Shown in pieces: positions 7,023 through 14,502 of a stretch of 14,502 nucleotides of DNA. The notes below the pieces were generated by a model that saw only the letters and a list, made by a program, of their open reading frames with translations, did not search any database and was not told where the DNA came from. Origin of the DNA: Glaciecola sp. UBA1851 (GTDB lineage: Bacteria; Pseudomonadota; Gammaproteobacteria; Enterobacterales; Alteromonadaceae). Position numbers and translations under genes: made by a program. Within the stretch, counting starts at the first letter, position 1. Each line of letters starts with the position of its first letter. The stretch is from contig DDIL01000102.1 of assembly GCA_002338515.1 (NCBI GenBank), positions 1-14,502 on the forward strand. Direction: 5' to 3'.

Positions 7023-8007
7023 GAATTACATACTGTTACTTGGGTTTTTGGTAGTTATGGTAATTGCCAGCCTAATTGGATTGGGTTTAAGAACACAAAG
7101 TAACCAAACTGTTTTACATGTAGGGCATGTAGTAGATACGTCACATACTATGCACAGAGCGTTGTCTTATTTCAATGACAAACTGACTGAGGTATCTGGC
7201 GGTGAATTAACCATAGAAATATACCCCAGTGGCCAGCTAGGCTCTGAACGTGACCTAATTGAGCTAATGCAAATTGGTAGCCTAGCAATGGCTCAGGTAT
7301 CGGTTGGCCCGGTTGAATCGTTTGTACCCGAGATGCAAATTTTTAGTTTGCCGTACGTATTTGATGATGCAGATCATTTTTGGCGAGTAATCAATAGTGA
7401 TTTAGGCGAGAAGCTATTACTGTCGCCCCTAAAAGTAGATTTACGCGGATTAGCGTTTTTCGATGCCGGTAGTCGTAGTTTTTACACTTGCCCAAAACCA
7501 ATAGACAACCCTGACGATTTAGCTGGCATGAAAATACGTGTTATGAAAAGCCAATCAGCGGTATCACTTATGCGTGAACTTGGCGCTTCTGCGACTCCTA
7601 TTTCTTTTGGTGAATTATATACAGCCCTACAACAAGGTGTAGTAGATGGTGCTGAAAATAGTCCCATTACCTATTATAAAGCTCGTCATTATGAAATTTG
7701 TAAAAACTTCACGTTAGATGAACACAATACTATTCCAGCTATTGTGATGTTCAGTGAAAAAATTTGGCAAAGCCTGAACGAACAACAACATCAGTGGTTG
7801 CAAATTGCAATGAAAAGCACCGTTGAATATCAAAAGCAATTATGGGCAGAAGACACACAAGTTGCTCTAACAAATTTAGAAGCCGCTGGCGTCAATATTA
7901 TTACGCCTGACAAAACACCATTCCAAGAAAAAGTGGTGTCATTTAAAGAAAGTTTTGAGGGAACACCTATTGGTGACATTTTAGAGCAAATAGAGGAAAA
8001 AAGATGA
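7015..8007 (+). CDS. dctP: TRAP transporter solute-binding protein (DctP family), probable uronate binder
   Basis: This 330-residue protein has the length of TRAP periplasmic receptors. A hydrophobic segment at 5-24 exports it, but there is no obvious Ala-X-Ala cleavage site, so it could stay anchored. Family landmarks are IYPSGQLGSERDLIELMQIGSL (69-90), the arginine that clamps the substrate carboxylate in GMKIRV (R175), a second arginine in GSRSFYT (R154), and the ELYTALQQGVVDGAENSP stretch (200-217). It captures an organic acid in the periplasm and hands it to DctQM. Coupling to kdgK points to a sugar acid such as a uronate, DEH or ketodeoxygluconate instead of a C4-dicarboxylate. AGGCAGGA lies just upstream of the ATG, inside the end of kdgK. 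Family certain; ligand inferred. Confidence 0.88.
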   Translation: MSRNYILLLGFLVVMVIASLIGLGLRTQSNQTVLHVGHVVDTSHTMHRALSYFNDKLTEVSGGELTIEIYPSGQLGSERDLIELMQIGSLAMAQVSVGPVESFVPEMQIFSLPYVFDDADHFWRVINSDLGEKLLLSPLKVDLRGLAFFDAGSRSFYTCPKPIDNPDDLAGMKIRVMKSQSAVSLMRELGASATPISFGELYTALQQGVVDGAENSPITYYKARHYEICKNFTLDEHNTIPAIVMFSEKIWQSLNEQQHQWLQIAMKSTVEYQKQLWAEDTQVALTNLEAAGVNIITPDKTPFQEKVVSFKESFEGTPIGDILEQIEEKR

Positions 8008-8498
8008 GTACGTTTAATAAAGTGCTTGGGATAATTGATGCGATTTTAATCCGATTTTTACAAGCTCTATTGTTGTTAGTAACCGCTGCAGTAACTTGGC
8101 AAGTATTCTCACGATATGTGCTTAACGCACCAAGTTCATTTACTGAAGAATTAGCTCGGTTTTTATTAATTTGGATTACCTTGCTAGGTTGCGCTTATGC
8201 TTATCGTAAAAATGTGCATTTAGGTTTAGATATGATTTATACCAGTGCAAACGAGTCATATCGAAAAGTCATGTATTTTATTATTCATTTGTCTGTTGCT
8301 TTCTTTGCATTAAGCGTGATGGTAATAGGTGGATATGAATTGGTAAATATGACTAACACCCTAGGACAATCTTCTCCTGTTCTGGGCATAGACATTGGTA
8401 CCGTTTATTTAGTCATTCCTTTAAGTGGCGTATTAATTGTCTTATTCGCAATTAATTCACTCATTCAACCTAATTACAACATAGAACACGGAGAATAA
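8004..8498 (+). CDS. dctQ: TRAP transporter small membrane subunit (DctQ)
   Basis: This 164-residue protein has four hydrophobic segments at about 14-36, 48-66, 87-108 and 130-152, the topology of DctQ subunits. The FTEELARFLLIW segment (46-57), followed by a G-C-A-Y-A-Y-R...H pattern, is the conserved signature of the family. It pairs with DctM in the inner membrane and is needed for docking of the binding protein. Its ATG overlaps the dctP stop codon (ATGA), with GAGG at 7993-7996 as ribosome site, so the two are translationally coupled. Confidence 0.9.
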   Translation: MSTFNKVLGIIDAILIRFLQALLLLVTAAVTWQVFSRYVLNAPSSFTEELARFLLIWITLLGCAYAYRKNVHLGLDMIYTSANESYRKVMYFIIHLSVAFFALSVMVIGGYELVNMTNTLGQSSPVLGIDIGTVYLVIPLSGVLIVLFAINSLIQPNYNIEHGE

Positions 8499-8501
8499 AG
8501 A

Positions 8502-9788
8502 ATGACTGCTTTATTTTTACTATCTTTATTCTTTTTACTGTTATTTTTAAATGTACCTATTTCGTTTGCAATTGGCTTATCGTCTTTCGTATTTATGATA
8601 TTCGCAATCGATTTCACGCCTGCAGCAACCACTATCGCTCAGCGGATGACAAATGGCGTAAATAGTTTTGCATTAATGGCAATACCATTTTTTATTCTAT
8701 CAGGTCAAATTATGGCGCAGGGCGGGATTGCTAAACGCCTTATAAACTGCGCTATGGCATTGCTTGGCGCACTCCCGGGCGGTTTGGCATTAGTTAACGT
8801 TCTCTCTTGTACGTTCTTTGGCGCAATTTCTGGCTCTGCGGTTGCATCTACATCTGCAATTGGTAGTTTCATGATCCCGCAGATGGAAAAAGCGGGTTAT
8901 AGCAGAGAGTTTTCCGCATCTGTTACCGCAGCAGCGTCTACTACCGGTTTAATCATACCGCCAAGTAATATTTTAATTATATATGCAGTAGCAAGTGGCG
9001 GCGTATCAATTTCAGCTCTATTCTTAGCGGGTTATTTGCCCGGATTACTGGTTGCGTTTGGCCTTATGCTTTGCTGCGTTATGTATGCAAAGAAAAAAGG
9101 GTTTCATGCGTCAGAGCGCTTACCATTAAAAGTTGCATTAAGTTATATATGGCAAGCAGTTCCGAGTCTTGCACTAATTATTATTGTAATGGGCGGTATT
9201 ATTACTGGGGTATTTACGCCAACAGAAGCAGGTGCCATTGCTGTAATATACGCATTTATACTAGCTGCTGGTGTTTATCGTGAAATTTCACTCGCTAAGT
9301 TTAGCGAAATACTGACTAAAACGATTGAAACAACAGCGATTGTTTTATTTCTTATCGCAACTTCAGCCGCATTATCATGGGTATTGTCTTACGAAAATAT
9401 CCCACAAGACCTAACCAGGGTGTTATTAGCCATTAGTGAAAACCCATTGATGATACTGTTAATCATTAATTTAATTTTACTACTAATAGGCGCCTTTATG
9501 GATATGACGCCTGCTGTACTAATATTTACACCTATATTCTTGCCTATTGCCGCCTCTTTAGGTATTGACCCAATTCATTTTGGAATAATGATGGTACTTA
9601 ATTTAAGTATTGGATTATGCACTCCGCCTGTTGGCGCGATATTATTTGTTAGTTGTGCGGTGGCGAAGACTAAAATTGAAAAAATGTTTAAACCAATGAT
9701 CCCTCTTTATATTGCTATGTTGGTTGCGTTAGTGCTTGTCATTGCCTTTCCGTCAATCACCAAAACGTTACCTGATATGTTTTCGTGA
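8502..9788 (+). CDS. dctM: TRAP transporter large permease subunit (DctM)
   Basis: This 428-residue, very hydrophobic protein has about a dozen membrane segments, the normal size for DctM. Family motifs appear in order: NSFALMAIPFFILSGQIMAQGG, FFGAISGSAVASTSAIG, TTGLIIPPSNILIIYAV, GVFTPTEAGAIAV and FMDMTPAVLIFTPIFLPI. It is the sodium-coupled membrane channel of the TRAP system and moves the DctP-bound sugar acid into the cytoplasm. GGAG (8490-8493) eight bases before the ATG lies within the end of dctQ, and only three bases separate the two genes. It is the last gene of the kdgK-dctPQM unit. Confidence 0.93.
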   Translation: MTALFLLSLFFLLLFLNVPISFAIGLSSFVFMIFAIDFTPAATTIAQRMTNGVNSFALMAIPFFILSGQIMAQGGIAKRLINCAMALLGALPGGLALVNVLSCTFFGAISGSAVASTSAIGSFMIPQMEKAGYSREFSASVTAAASTTGLIIPPSNILIIYAVASGGVSISALFLAGYLPGLLVAFGLMLCCVMYAKKKGFHASERLPLKVALSYIWQAVPSLALIIIVMGGIITGVFTPTEAGAIAVIYAFILAAGVYREISLAKFSEILTKTIETTAIVLFLIATSAALSWVLSYENIPQDLTRVLLAISENPLMILLIINLILLLIGAFMDMTPAVLIFTPIFLPIAASLGIDPIHFGIMMVLNLSIGLCTPPVGAILFVSCAVAKTKIEKMFKPMIPLYIAMLVALVLVIAFPSITKTLPDMFS

Positions 9789-9790
9789 AT

Positions 9791-9819
9791 AAAAATTCAT
9801 TGGTGTGAATTGATTTTTT
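9791..9819 (+). terminator. weak AT-rich hairpin with T-run after dctM
   Basis: AATTCA (9794-9799) pairs with TGAATT (9806-9811) and is followed by GA and six T (9814-9819). Upstream A residues can extend the stem across a two-base bulge. The stem has only one G-C pair, so termination would be partial and some transcripts could run on into the GntR gene. The loop carries TTGGTG, similar to the regulator half-site. Confidence 0.4.
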
Positions 9820-9838
9820 AGGGCATTATTGAGTATTA

Positions 9839-9853
9839 TTACCAGATTGGTAA
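9839..9853. promoter_or_regulatory. palindromic operator candidate upstream of the GntR gene
   Basis: TTACCA-GAT-TGGTAA is a perfect 6-3-6 inverted repeat, 118 bases before the GntR-family start codon. Its left arm matches the TTACCAATA repeats in the 2097-2715 gap. FadR-family regulators usually bind short symmetric sites built from TGGT and ACCA. As I recall, their canonical order is TGGT..ACCA, and here it is reversed. A possible promoter overlaps it (TTGGTA 9847-9852 and TATTTA 9871-9876, spacer 18), so bound protein would block it. Autoregulation is inferred. Confidence 0.55.
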
Positions 9854-9971
9854 GAATGTTTACAACATACTATTTACAGAGCTTTGGTTAGCTTTAACGT
9901 AATTGTGTGCTGGTTTAAATATAAAACGAGTGAAAGCTTCAAATAATAGCGTGATATAAGAAGGTTACGGC

Positions 9972-10712
9972 ATGAAAAAGCGCAGAATGTTTTGGGATAT
10001 TGTTGATAAAATTAAAGCAGATATAGACTCTGGTATTCATGAAGCCGGAAGCCGTTTACCCCCTGAGCGCGAATTAGCTGAAAATTTTGACGTTAGCCGC
10101 CCTACTATTCGCGAAGCGATTATCGCATTAGAAGCAATGGGCTATGTTGAGGTAAAAACAAGTTCTGGGGTATATGTAATAGCACAATCTAATAACAATA
10201 ATACACCTTCGGAAGAAAATTTAATTACTGCGTTTGAGCTTACTCAAGCTAGGGCATTAGTTGAAGGCGAAGCAGCTGCGCTGGCCGCAAATTCTATTAC
10301 AGATTCTGAACTCGACAAACTAAGTCAAACACTGGATAGAATGGAATCTGGAATAGAAGCAGATAAGGCAGATAGAGAGTTTCACGAAATAATTTCTAAA
10401 GCGACTCGTAACAATGCCATATTGTTGTCGGTTAAGAAGTATTGGGAATTACGAGACTCACAAGAGCAAATAAAATCGGCTTACAATGGCGTATGTAGCC
10501 AGTCAATACAAGATAGAATGATAGAACACAGAGCAATATATGACGCACTAAAAGAGCACAATGCCCATGCCGCAAGAACGGCTATGCATGCTCACTTTAA
10601 CAGGTTAATAAATGCGTTATTTGATATTAGTGAAGCGCAAGCATTAGAAGAAGTTCGCAAAAAAACAAGCCAATCTAGAGACTTATATTCTTTGAATCAT
10701 CTGGTTGGATAG
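9972..10712 (+). CDS. GntR-family (FadR/UxuR-like, FCD domain) transcriptional regulator
   Basis: This 246-residue protein starts at the ATG at 9972 with AAGAAGG (9958-9964) upstream. Residues ~5-70 form a winged helix-turn-helix with the GntR signature RLPPERELAENFDVSRPTIREAI (28-50). Residues ~85-225 form an all-helical FCD ligand domain with ExTQAR..VEGEAAALAA at 89-106. The metal-binding set typical of FCD proteins is present: D134 and H138 in DREFHE, H186 in EHRAIYDAL, and H206/H208 in MHAHF. Such domains sense small carboxylates. Length and layout resemble E. coli UxuR/ExuR, the uronate regulators. The likely role is repression of this locus, relieved by an intermediate such as DEH, ketodeoxygluconate or KDPG, with autoregulation through the palindrome at 9839-9853. 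The DNA-binding class is certain; ligand and targets are inferred. Confidence 0.9.
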   Translation: MKKRRMFWDIVDKIKADIDSGIHEAGSRLPPERELAENFDVSRPTIREAIIALEAMGYVEVKTSSGVYVIAQSNNNNTPSEENLITAFELTQARALVEGEAAALAANSITDSELDKLSQTLDRMESGIEADKADREFHEIISKATRNNAILLSVKKYWELRDSQEQIKSAYNGVCSQSIQDRMIEHRAIYDALKEHNAHAARTAMHAHFNRLINALFDISEAQALEEVRKKTSQSRDLYSLNHLVG

Positions 10713-10720
10713 TGATTCAC

Positions 10721-10754
10721 AAAAAAGCTAAGCTTGCAAAAGCCTAGCTTTTTT
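10721..10754. terminator. bidirectional terminator between the GntR and reductase genes
   Basis: AAAAAAGCTA (10721-10730) pairs with TAGCTTTTTT (10745-10754). Inside, GCTT (10732-10735) pairs with AAGC (10740-10743) around a GCAA loop of the stable GNRA type, with one A/C mismatch between the two parts. A and T runs on both sides make it work in both directions. It serves the GntR gene on the + strand and the convergent reductase gene on the - strand. Confidence 0.88.
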
Positions 10755-10769
10755 ATGTTATGGCTACCG

Positions 10770-11342
10770 CTATCCTATTATCAATTTCGTGAAATCCACT
10801 GCCTGACTGCCTAATGCTTGAAGTTTCTTAATTGTAGCTTCATCATTTATTTCGCCACTATCGTCAACTAAGTTTCCAACTGAACTAATAGCCTGCTGGC
10901 TAGGATGCACATGCATGCCCAAGTTCCCAAACAACATACGCGTTGGAACCAATCCTCTCATGCCTCCTAAACCGCCAGGAGATGCCGACATTAACGTGAT
11001 CGTTTTTCCTTTAAATGCTTGCAAAGGACTTTCGCCCTCTTCTTTGCGAGACGCCCAATCCACAATATTTTTAAGCGCTGCGCTATAACCGCTATTATAT
11101 TCTGGTGTTGCAATTAGAAAGCCATCTGCTTCAAACATTAGTTGTTTGAATTCTTGTACTTTTGCTGGCACACCGCTTTCTGCTTCATCATCTTCGTTAA
11201 ATATGGGTACAATGAAATCTTTTAAGTGCGCTACCTTAACTTCAGCCCCAGCGTCTTGTGCTGCCTTAGCAACAACTTTAACAATAGCTTGATTAAATGA
11301 GTCTTTCCTCAAGCTGCCTGAAAATGCTAATAATTTACACAT
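10770..11342 (-). CDS. NADPH-dependent FMN reductase (ChrR/YieF-like quinone reductase)
   Basis: This flavodoxin-fold protein has 190 residues from the ATG at 11342. That start is preferred over the in-frame TTG at 11351 because AAAGG (11356-11352) is nine bases before the ATG but touches the TTG. The FMN phosphate-binding loop is FSGSLRKDSFNQAI (residues 7-20). The ATPEYNSGYSAALKNIVDWASR stretch is the family's second flavin and dimer contact, and a Gly-rich SPGGLGGMRG follows. Members reduce FMN, quinones, chromate or azo dyes with NAD(P)H in the cytoplasm, often as a defence against redox stress. It faces the alginate locus tail-to-tail across a shared terminator, so I see no reason to place it in that pathway. 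The exact physiological substrate is unknown. Confidence 0.85.
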   Translation of the reverse strand: MCKLLAFSGSLRKDSFNQAIVKVVAKAAQDAGAEVKVAHLKDFIVPIFNEDDEAESGVPAKVQEFKQLMFEADGFLIATPEYNSGYSAALKNIVDWASRKEEGESPLQAFKGKTITLMSASPGGLGGMRGLVPTRMLFGNLGMHVHPSQQAISSVGNLVDDSGEINDEATIKKLQALGSQAVDFTKLIIG

Positions 11343-11514
11343 AAGTCCCAACCTTTATTCATTATAATAATTTGATGTGATTGTTACGAGGGGAAGCTGA
11401 ATTCGTTCAAAAATAAGAAAGCACAACAGGCTCTTATCAAAGATTAATAATTCAGTACTGCTACAAAATTGAAAATGTAAGGTAAGTTTTGCAACGATAG
11501 ATTACTTATTACCC

Positions 11515-11542
11515 AAGCTCGGAATATGCATATCCCGAGCTT
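11515..11542. other. long near-perfect hairpin just after argS, without a T-run
   Basis: AAGCTCGG (11515-11522) and CCGAGCTT (11535-11542) flank a palindromic ATATGCATAT. Read on the - strand the single mismatch becomes a G-U pair, giving an almost continuous stem eight bases after the argS stop. No run of U follows on that strand, so it does not fit a classical intrinsic terminator. It may protect the argS mRNA 3' end or act with Rho. The rest of the gap between argS and the reductase gene shows nothing I can name. Confidence 0.5.
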
Positions 11543-11549
11543 CGATTGA

Positions 11550-13289
11550 TTACATGCTTTGCATGGTCTCAATACCCAATAAGTCTAGGCCTAAAGATAG
11601 AACATTAGCAGTATGTTGAGCTAGCATTAATCTTGATTGTTTAGCACTGCCACTTACTCCCTCTTTTAATATTGGGCAAGCTTCATAGAAGCGCATAAAT
11701 ATGCTTGCAAGCTCATACAGATAAGTACAAAGCACATGTGGGGTAGCTTCTTTTGCTAGAATTTGAAGGGCATCAGTTAGCTGTAGTAATTGCAATGCTA
11801 ATGCTTTTTCAGCGTCTTCTGTAATTACAAGCTCATTATCTGTCGCTAACTTACCCTTTGCTATTCCTGCTTTTGTGAAAATACTTTGAATTCTTGTATA
11901 AGCATACTGTAAATAAGGGGCAGTATTACCTTCAAAGCTTAACATCGAATCCCAATCAAACACGTAATCAGTTGTTCTATTTTTACTTAAATCAGCGTAT
12001 TTAACCGCACCAATACCAAGTTTATGACTCATCTCTTTGAGTGCTGTGGGTTCAATATCAGGGCTACGAGTAAGTACTAATTTATTCGCGCGCTCAATTG
12101 CTTCATCTAATAAGTCAACCAGCTTCACTGTGCCGCCCGTACGGGTCTTAAAAGGCTTATTATCTTTACCTAACATCATTCCGAAAGGACAGTGTTGATA
12201 TTGCTCCTGTTCGTTCATAAAACCCGCTTTGCGCGCAACAATTTCAGTTTGCTTGAAATGCAAAGCCTGTCTTGCATCAGTAAAAATTAACGTTCTGTTG
12301 GCATTTAGAACATTTGAGCGGTATCGAATAGCGGCTAAATCGGTAGTTGCATACAAATATCCACCACCCGATTTTTGTACAATATATACGGCTGGGTTAC
12401 CCTTTTTATCCGCTAATTCAGGTATAAACACCACTTGTGCGCCTTGATCTTCTACCGAAATTCCCTTTTCTTTTAGCTCTGTAATCACATTAGCTAAGTC
12501 TTTATTGTAAGCACTTTCACCCATCACATGTTCACGTGTTAGGGTAACATTTAGCTTTTCGTAAACCTCTTCTGAGTGACTAATAGACACATCAATAAAG
12601 TTTTGCCACAAGCTTAAACATTCGCCGTCTCCGCCTTGCAATCGCACCACGTACTCCCTAGATTTATCTGCAAAACCTTCTTCAGAATCAAAGCGAACTT
12701 TTGCTTCACGATAAAAGTTCTCTAAGTCGCTAAGTGCCGTTTCTGCCACTTCGTTTTGCAGGAGTTTGTCTTGTAAGTGAGCAAGTAACATTCCAAACTG
12801 TGTGCCCCAGTCTCCCATATGATTTTGACGCTTAACTTCATGTCCTAAAAACTCTAGGCATTTCACAACAGCGTCGCCAATAATGGTTGAACGTAAATGA
12901 CCAACATGCATTTCTTTGGCTAAATTAGGCGCGCTGTAATCAACTACTACGGTTTGCTTAGATTGAATATCTACACCTAACCGTTCGTTGCTTGCTGCAA
13001 GTTTAATTTGTGTCGCTAACCATTGCGGCTTTAAATGAATATTAATAAAACCTGGTCCCGCTATTTCAAGCTTTTCGGCTACATCATCCAGTTTCACTGC
13101 ATCTAGAATAGTGGCTGCAATATCTCTAGGGTTTTGCTTTAACTTTTTAGCCAGCGCCATGGCACCATTAAACTGATAATCACCAAATCCAGGACGATTA
13201 CCCTTGGCAACAGGAACGGGTGCATCTGCCCAACTTAATTCAGTTAATGCTTGTTTGAAGCGCTCTACTAATAATGCTTGAATATTCAT
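11550..13289 (-). CDS. argS: arginyl-tRNA synthetase
   Basis: This 579-residue class I aminoacyl-tRNA synthetase has the usual length for gammaproteobacterial ArgRS. The N-terminal tRNA-recognition domain (~1-110) carries GFGDYQFNGAMALAK. The catalytic core shows DYSAPNLAKEMHVGHLRST with the HIGH-type motif HVGH at 128-131. KPFKTRTGGTVKLVDLLDEA replaces a canonical KMSKS loop, as is normal for ArgRS. The all-helical anticodon-binding domain (~455-579) begins near APYLQYAYTRIQSI and ends in LGLDLLGIETMQSM. It charges tRNA-Arg in the cytoplasm and should be essential. AGGT (13297-13294) precedes the ATG. It begins 28 bases after prfC, so the two may share a transcript. It is intact and ordinary. 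Confidence 0.97.
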   Translation of the reverse strand: MNIQALLVERFKQALTELSWADAPVPVAKGNRPGFGDYQFNGAMALAKKLKQNPRDIAATILDAVKLDDVAEKLEIAGPGFINIHLKPQWLATQIKLAASNERLGVDIQSKQTVVVDYSAPNLAKEMHVGHLRSTIIGDAVVKCLEFLGHEVKRQNHMGDWGTQFGMLLAHLQDKLLQNEVAETALSDLENFYREAKVRFDSEEGFADKSREYVVRLQGGDGECLSLWQNFIDVSISHSEEVYEKLNVTLTREHVMGESAYNKDLANVITELKEKGISVEDQGAQVVFIPELADKKGNPAVYIVQKSGGGYLYATTDLAAIRYRSNVLNANRTLIFTDARQALHFKQTEIVARKAGFMNEQEQYQHCPFGMMLGKDNKPFKTRTGGTVKLVDLLDEAIERANKLVLTRSPDIEPTALKEMSHKLGIGAVKYADLSKNRTTDYVFDWDSMLSFEGNTAPYLQYAYTRIQSIFTKAGIAKGKLATDNELVITEDAEKALALQLLQLTDALQILAKEATPHVLCTYLYELASIFMRFYEACPILKEGVSGSAKQSRLMLAQHTANVLSLGLDLLGIETMQSM

Positions 13290-13317
13290 TTTTACCTATG
13301 TCTTTCAATTTTTTAGA

Positions 13318-14502
13318 TTACTGCTCGCGAGTAGCTGCAAATTTTATATCCGGGTAACGTTCTTGTGCTAATGACAAGTTCACCATTGTCGGTGCAATAT
13401 ACGCTAAATTATCACCACCATCGTAGGCTAAATTGGTTTGGTTTTTACGCTTAAACTCGTCTACTTTTTTGTCATCGCCATATACCCATCGGGCAGTTGC
13501 CACATTCACATGCTCGTATAATGCATCAACGTTGTATTCCGCTTTAAGCCTAGCAACAACGACATCAAATTGCAGTACACCAACTGCGCCAACAATTAAG
13601 TCATTATTCATAAGCGGGCGAAATACTTGTACAGCCCCCTCTTCTGACAATTGAATTAAGCCTTTTAAAAGTTGTTTTTGTTTTAATGGATCTTTTAGCC
13701 GTATTCGTTTAAATAATTCTGGAGCGAAGTTTGGAATACCCGTAAAATTATATTTTTCGCCACTGGTAAAGGTATCACCAATTCTCATTGAGCCGTGATT
13801 GTGTAACCCTATAATATCGCCTGCATAGGCTTCTTCTAGCAAAGCTCTGTCACCTGCCAAAAAGGTTAAGGCATCAGAAATTCTTACATCTTTGCCAATA
13901 CGCGTATGGTGAAGTTTCATCCCTTTTTGATATTTGCCAGATACAATTCGACAAAATGCAATACGGTCTCGATGTTTTGGATCCATATTCGCTTGGATCT
14001 TAAATACAAACCCGCTAAAGCTCTCGTTTTCAGCCTCAATGTTTTTCTCGGTGTCTGTTTCTCTAGGTAATGGCGTTGGCGCCCATTCAACTAAACCATC
14101 TAGCATATGATCCACACCAAAATTACCTAAAGCTGTACCAAAAAATACCGGCGTTAATTCACCTTCCATAAACATCTCTTGGTCAAACTCATTTGACGCG
14201 CCCTGCACTAACTCTAATTCTTCACGCAGTTGCCCGGCTAAATCAGTGCCTACGGCCTCATCAAGTTCAGGGTTGTTTAACCCTTTTATTGTTCTTACTT
14301 CTTGAATGGTATGGCCTAAACCCGTTTTATAAAGTAGGGTTTCATCACGTGTTAAATGATAAACGCCTTTAAACAGTTTACCGCATCCAATTGGCCACGT
14401 AATAGGCGCACAAAGAATATCTAATTCAGACTCAACCTCGTCTAACAGCTCTAGAGGATCTCGAATGTCTCTGTCTAATTTATTCATAAACGTAATAATG
14501 GG
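13318..14502 (-). CDS. prfC: peptide chain release factor 3, C-terminal three quarters (5' end outside window)
   Basis: The frame is open to the right edge: the codons before the ATG at 14487 read P-I-I-T-F, continuing into M-NKLD. That ATG is therefore internal, and about 130 N-terminal residues with the P-loop lie beyond 14502. Visible are 394 residues: the NKLD guanine-specificity motif (G4), the RF3-specific CAPITWPIGCGKLFKGVYHL stretch, PVFFGTALGNFGVDHMLDGL, the domain-II barrel around GFVFKIQANMDPKHRDRIAF, and domain III with QVFRPLMNNDLIVGAVGVLQFDVV. RF3 is the GTPase that recycles RF1 and RF2 from the ribosome after peptide release. Apart from the window edge nothing is broken, and it closely resembles E. 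coli PrfC as remembered. Confidence 0.97.
   Translation of the reverse strand, partial: PIITFMNKLDRDIRDPLELLDEVESELDILCAPITWPIGCGKLFKGVYHLTRDETLLYKTGLGHTIQEVRTIKGLNNPELDEAVGTDLAGQLREELELVQGASNEFDQEMFMEGELTPVFFGTALGNFGVDHMLDGLVEWAPTPLPRETDTEKNIEAENESFSGFVFKIQANMDPKHRDRIAFCRIVSGKYQKGMKLHHTRIGKDVRISDALTFLAGDRALLEEAYAGDIIGLHNHGSMRIGDTFTSGEKYNFTGIPNFAPELFKRIRLKDPLKQKQLLKGLIQLSEEGAVQVFRPLMNNDLIVGAVGVLQFDVVVARLKAEYNVDALYEHVNVATARWVYGDDKKVDEFKRKNQTNLAYDGGDNLAYIAPTMVNLSLAQERYPDIKFAATREQ

Noticed and set aside
9071..9283. 70-codon Cys/Tyr-rich frame inside dctM
   Set aside because: It is an out-of-frame shadow of the conserved dctM coding sequence, with unlikely composition.
11361..11366. Perfect TATAAT on the - strand before the reductase gene
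   Set aside because: No acceptable -35 is found at 16-18 bases, and the start point would fall in the ribosome site, so I do not call it a promoter.

Overview
The window comes from a moderately AT-rich marine gammaproteobacterium. It is most likely a member of the Alteromonadales, because the TonB-dependent receptor style, the PL6 lyase and the PrfC/ArgS sequences all look alteromonad-like. The genus cannot be fixed from the sequence alone.

Layout. Positions 1-10712 (+ strand) carry what reads as an alginate (polyuronate) utilisation locus. In order it holds the 3' end of a TonB-dependent outer-membrane receptor with a strong terminator, and a ~620-base AT-rich regulatory gap. Next come a beta-hydroxyacid dehydrogenase (candidate DEH reductase), a terminator-like hairpin, and a secreted two-domain PL6 polysaccharide lyase of the AlyGC type. 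They are followed by 2-keto-3-deoxygluconate kinase (kdgK), translationally coupled to a complete TRAP transporter (dctP-dctQ-dctM), and then a FadR/UxuR-like GntR regulator. A bidirectional terminator (about 10721-10754) separates this block from genes on the - strand: an NADPH-dependent FMN reductase of the ChrR/YieF type, argS, and the 3' two thirds of prfC, which runs off the right edge.

How the genes fit together (inference from families and context). The receptor brings oligosaccharides across the outer membrane. The PL6 enzyme cuts alginate by beta-elimination outside the cytoplasm. The TRAP system imports a released uronate or unsaturated monomer. The dehydrogenase would reduce DEH to 2-keto-3-deoxygluconate, and KdgK phosphorylates that to KDPG for the Entner-Doudoroff aldolase. 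The PL17-type oligoalginate lyase, KdgF-like protein and KDPG aldolase expected for a full pathway are not in the window.

The control layer is the least ordinary part. Three exact copies of TTACCAATA and two of ATTGGTTAA lie in the gap before the dehydrogenase, one of them abutting a perfect TATAAT. A perfect palindrome, TTACCA-GAT-TGGTAA, lies upstream of the GntR gene. This suggests one autoregulated GntR regulon. No CRISPR array, tRNA, rRNA, insertion sequence or obviously unprecedented system was seen.
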